Source: Runella zeae DSM 19591
Lineage (GTDB): Bacteria; Bacteroidota; Bacteroidia; Cytophagales; Spirosomataceae
Length of the DNA stretch: 64,000 bases
Assembly: GCF_000423565.1 (NCBI RefSeq)
Contig: NZ_AUIF01000003.1
Coordinates: 62,001-126,000 of the forward strand
Reading direction: 5' to 3'
Shown here: positions 63,913 through 64,000 of the stretch, in pieces
How the letters are laid out: each line of letters begins with the position of its first letter
Position numbering within the stretch: position 1 is the first letter of the stretch
Translations under genes and position numbers: made by a program
The notes under the pieces: generated by a model
Database searches by the model: none
The model's input: the letters and a program-made list of their open reading frames with translations, nothing else
Told to the model about the DNA's origin: nothing

Positions 63913-64000
63913 ATGGCAAAGAAAGGTAACAGAATTCAGGTAATTTTGGAGTGTACTGTACAAAAAGAGTCAGGCGTTCCAGGAATGTCGCGCTATATCA
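63913..64000 (+). CDS. rpmG: 50S ribosomal protein L33 (partial)
   Basis: First 29 codons of L33: MAKKGNRIQVILECT then VQKESGVPGMSRYI. The gene runs off the right edge. In Bacteroidota rpmG usually follows rpmB; here the upstream neighbour is a divergent kinase, so rpmG has its own promoter at 63852. Confidence 0.95.
   Translation, partial: MAKKGNRIQVILECTVQKESGVPGMSRYI

Overview
The window reads as chromosomal DNA of a Bacteroidota bacterium, most likely order Cytophagales (Runella/Spirosoma/Dyadobacter-like; the genus is a guess). Support comes from promoters of the Bacteroidota type (TTTG, 17-21 bases, TAnnTTTG), little use of Shine-Dalgarno sites, many DUF and lipoprotein families typical of the phylum (2TM, DUF4286, DUF3857, RDD/SpoIIM), Bacteroidota-type ABC-F and tyrosine autokinase genes, and LytS/LytTR signalling. 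I see no tRNA, rRNA, CRISPR array, insertion sequence, phage gene or replication origin. Coding density is high and no gene-free stretch exceeds about 300 bases.

Layout. 1-6.2 kb: a truncated alpha-2-macroglobulin gene (reverse), then a LytS-type kinase with its LytTR regulator. 6.2-9 kb: a DUF433/DUF5615 toxin-antitoxin pair, an ABC-F ATPase with a decayed second ATP site, and a 2TM protein. 9-17 kb: proline catabolism (pruA), a prolyl oligopeptidase, a small lipoprotein, a GMC oxidoreductase with a DUF4440 protein, and an M48 peptidase lipoprotein. 17-22 kb: RDD gene divergent from SpoIIM, a polytopic membrane protein and a histidine kinase with an N-terminal pentapeptide-repeat domain, then an RluA-type pseudouridine synthase. 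22-24 kb: glyA and rnhB. 24-29.4 kb: a polysaccharide export and phosphoregulation operon (Wza-like, PHP phosphatase, Wzc-like BY-kinase, and a cytidylyltransferase-HAD fusion). 29.4-34 kb: TPR protein, PfkB kinase, hemB, FAS1 lipoprotein, a CxxC secreted protein. 34-44 kb: pbpC, DUF4286, an AlbA_2 protein, an APC permease, a DUF2064 transferase, a DUF3857 protein, a SPOR lipoprotein and gmd. 44-48 kb: rlmB, an O-methyltransferase, rpmA-rplU, mutM, gatC. 48-53.2 kb: an ECF sigma factor with two small membrane proteins, a 488-residue protein of unknown role, and a secreted protein with three repeats. 53.2-62.5 kb: a nine-gene reverse-strand glycan cluster (four GT2 enzymes, a GT-C-like membrane enzyme, a PhyH dioxygenase, a beta-propeller protein, a methyltransferase and a nucleotide-sugar epimerase). 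62.7-64 kb: a PhoR-like kinase and the start of rpmG.

The genes fall into two themes: housekeeping (translation, haem, one-carbon, DNA repair) and envelope work. The envelope genes include export and phospho-control of a polysaccharide at 24-29 kb, GDP-sugar supply by gmd at 43 kb, and assembly of an unidentified decorated glycan at 53-62 kb. The best candidates for something undescribed are the pentapeptide-repeat kinase beside the SpoIIM/RDD locus, the 53-62 kb glycan cluster with its dioxygenase and propeller protein, and the ECF sigma operon with non-classical membrane partners.
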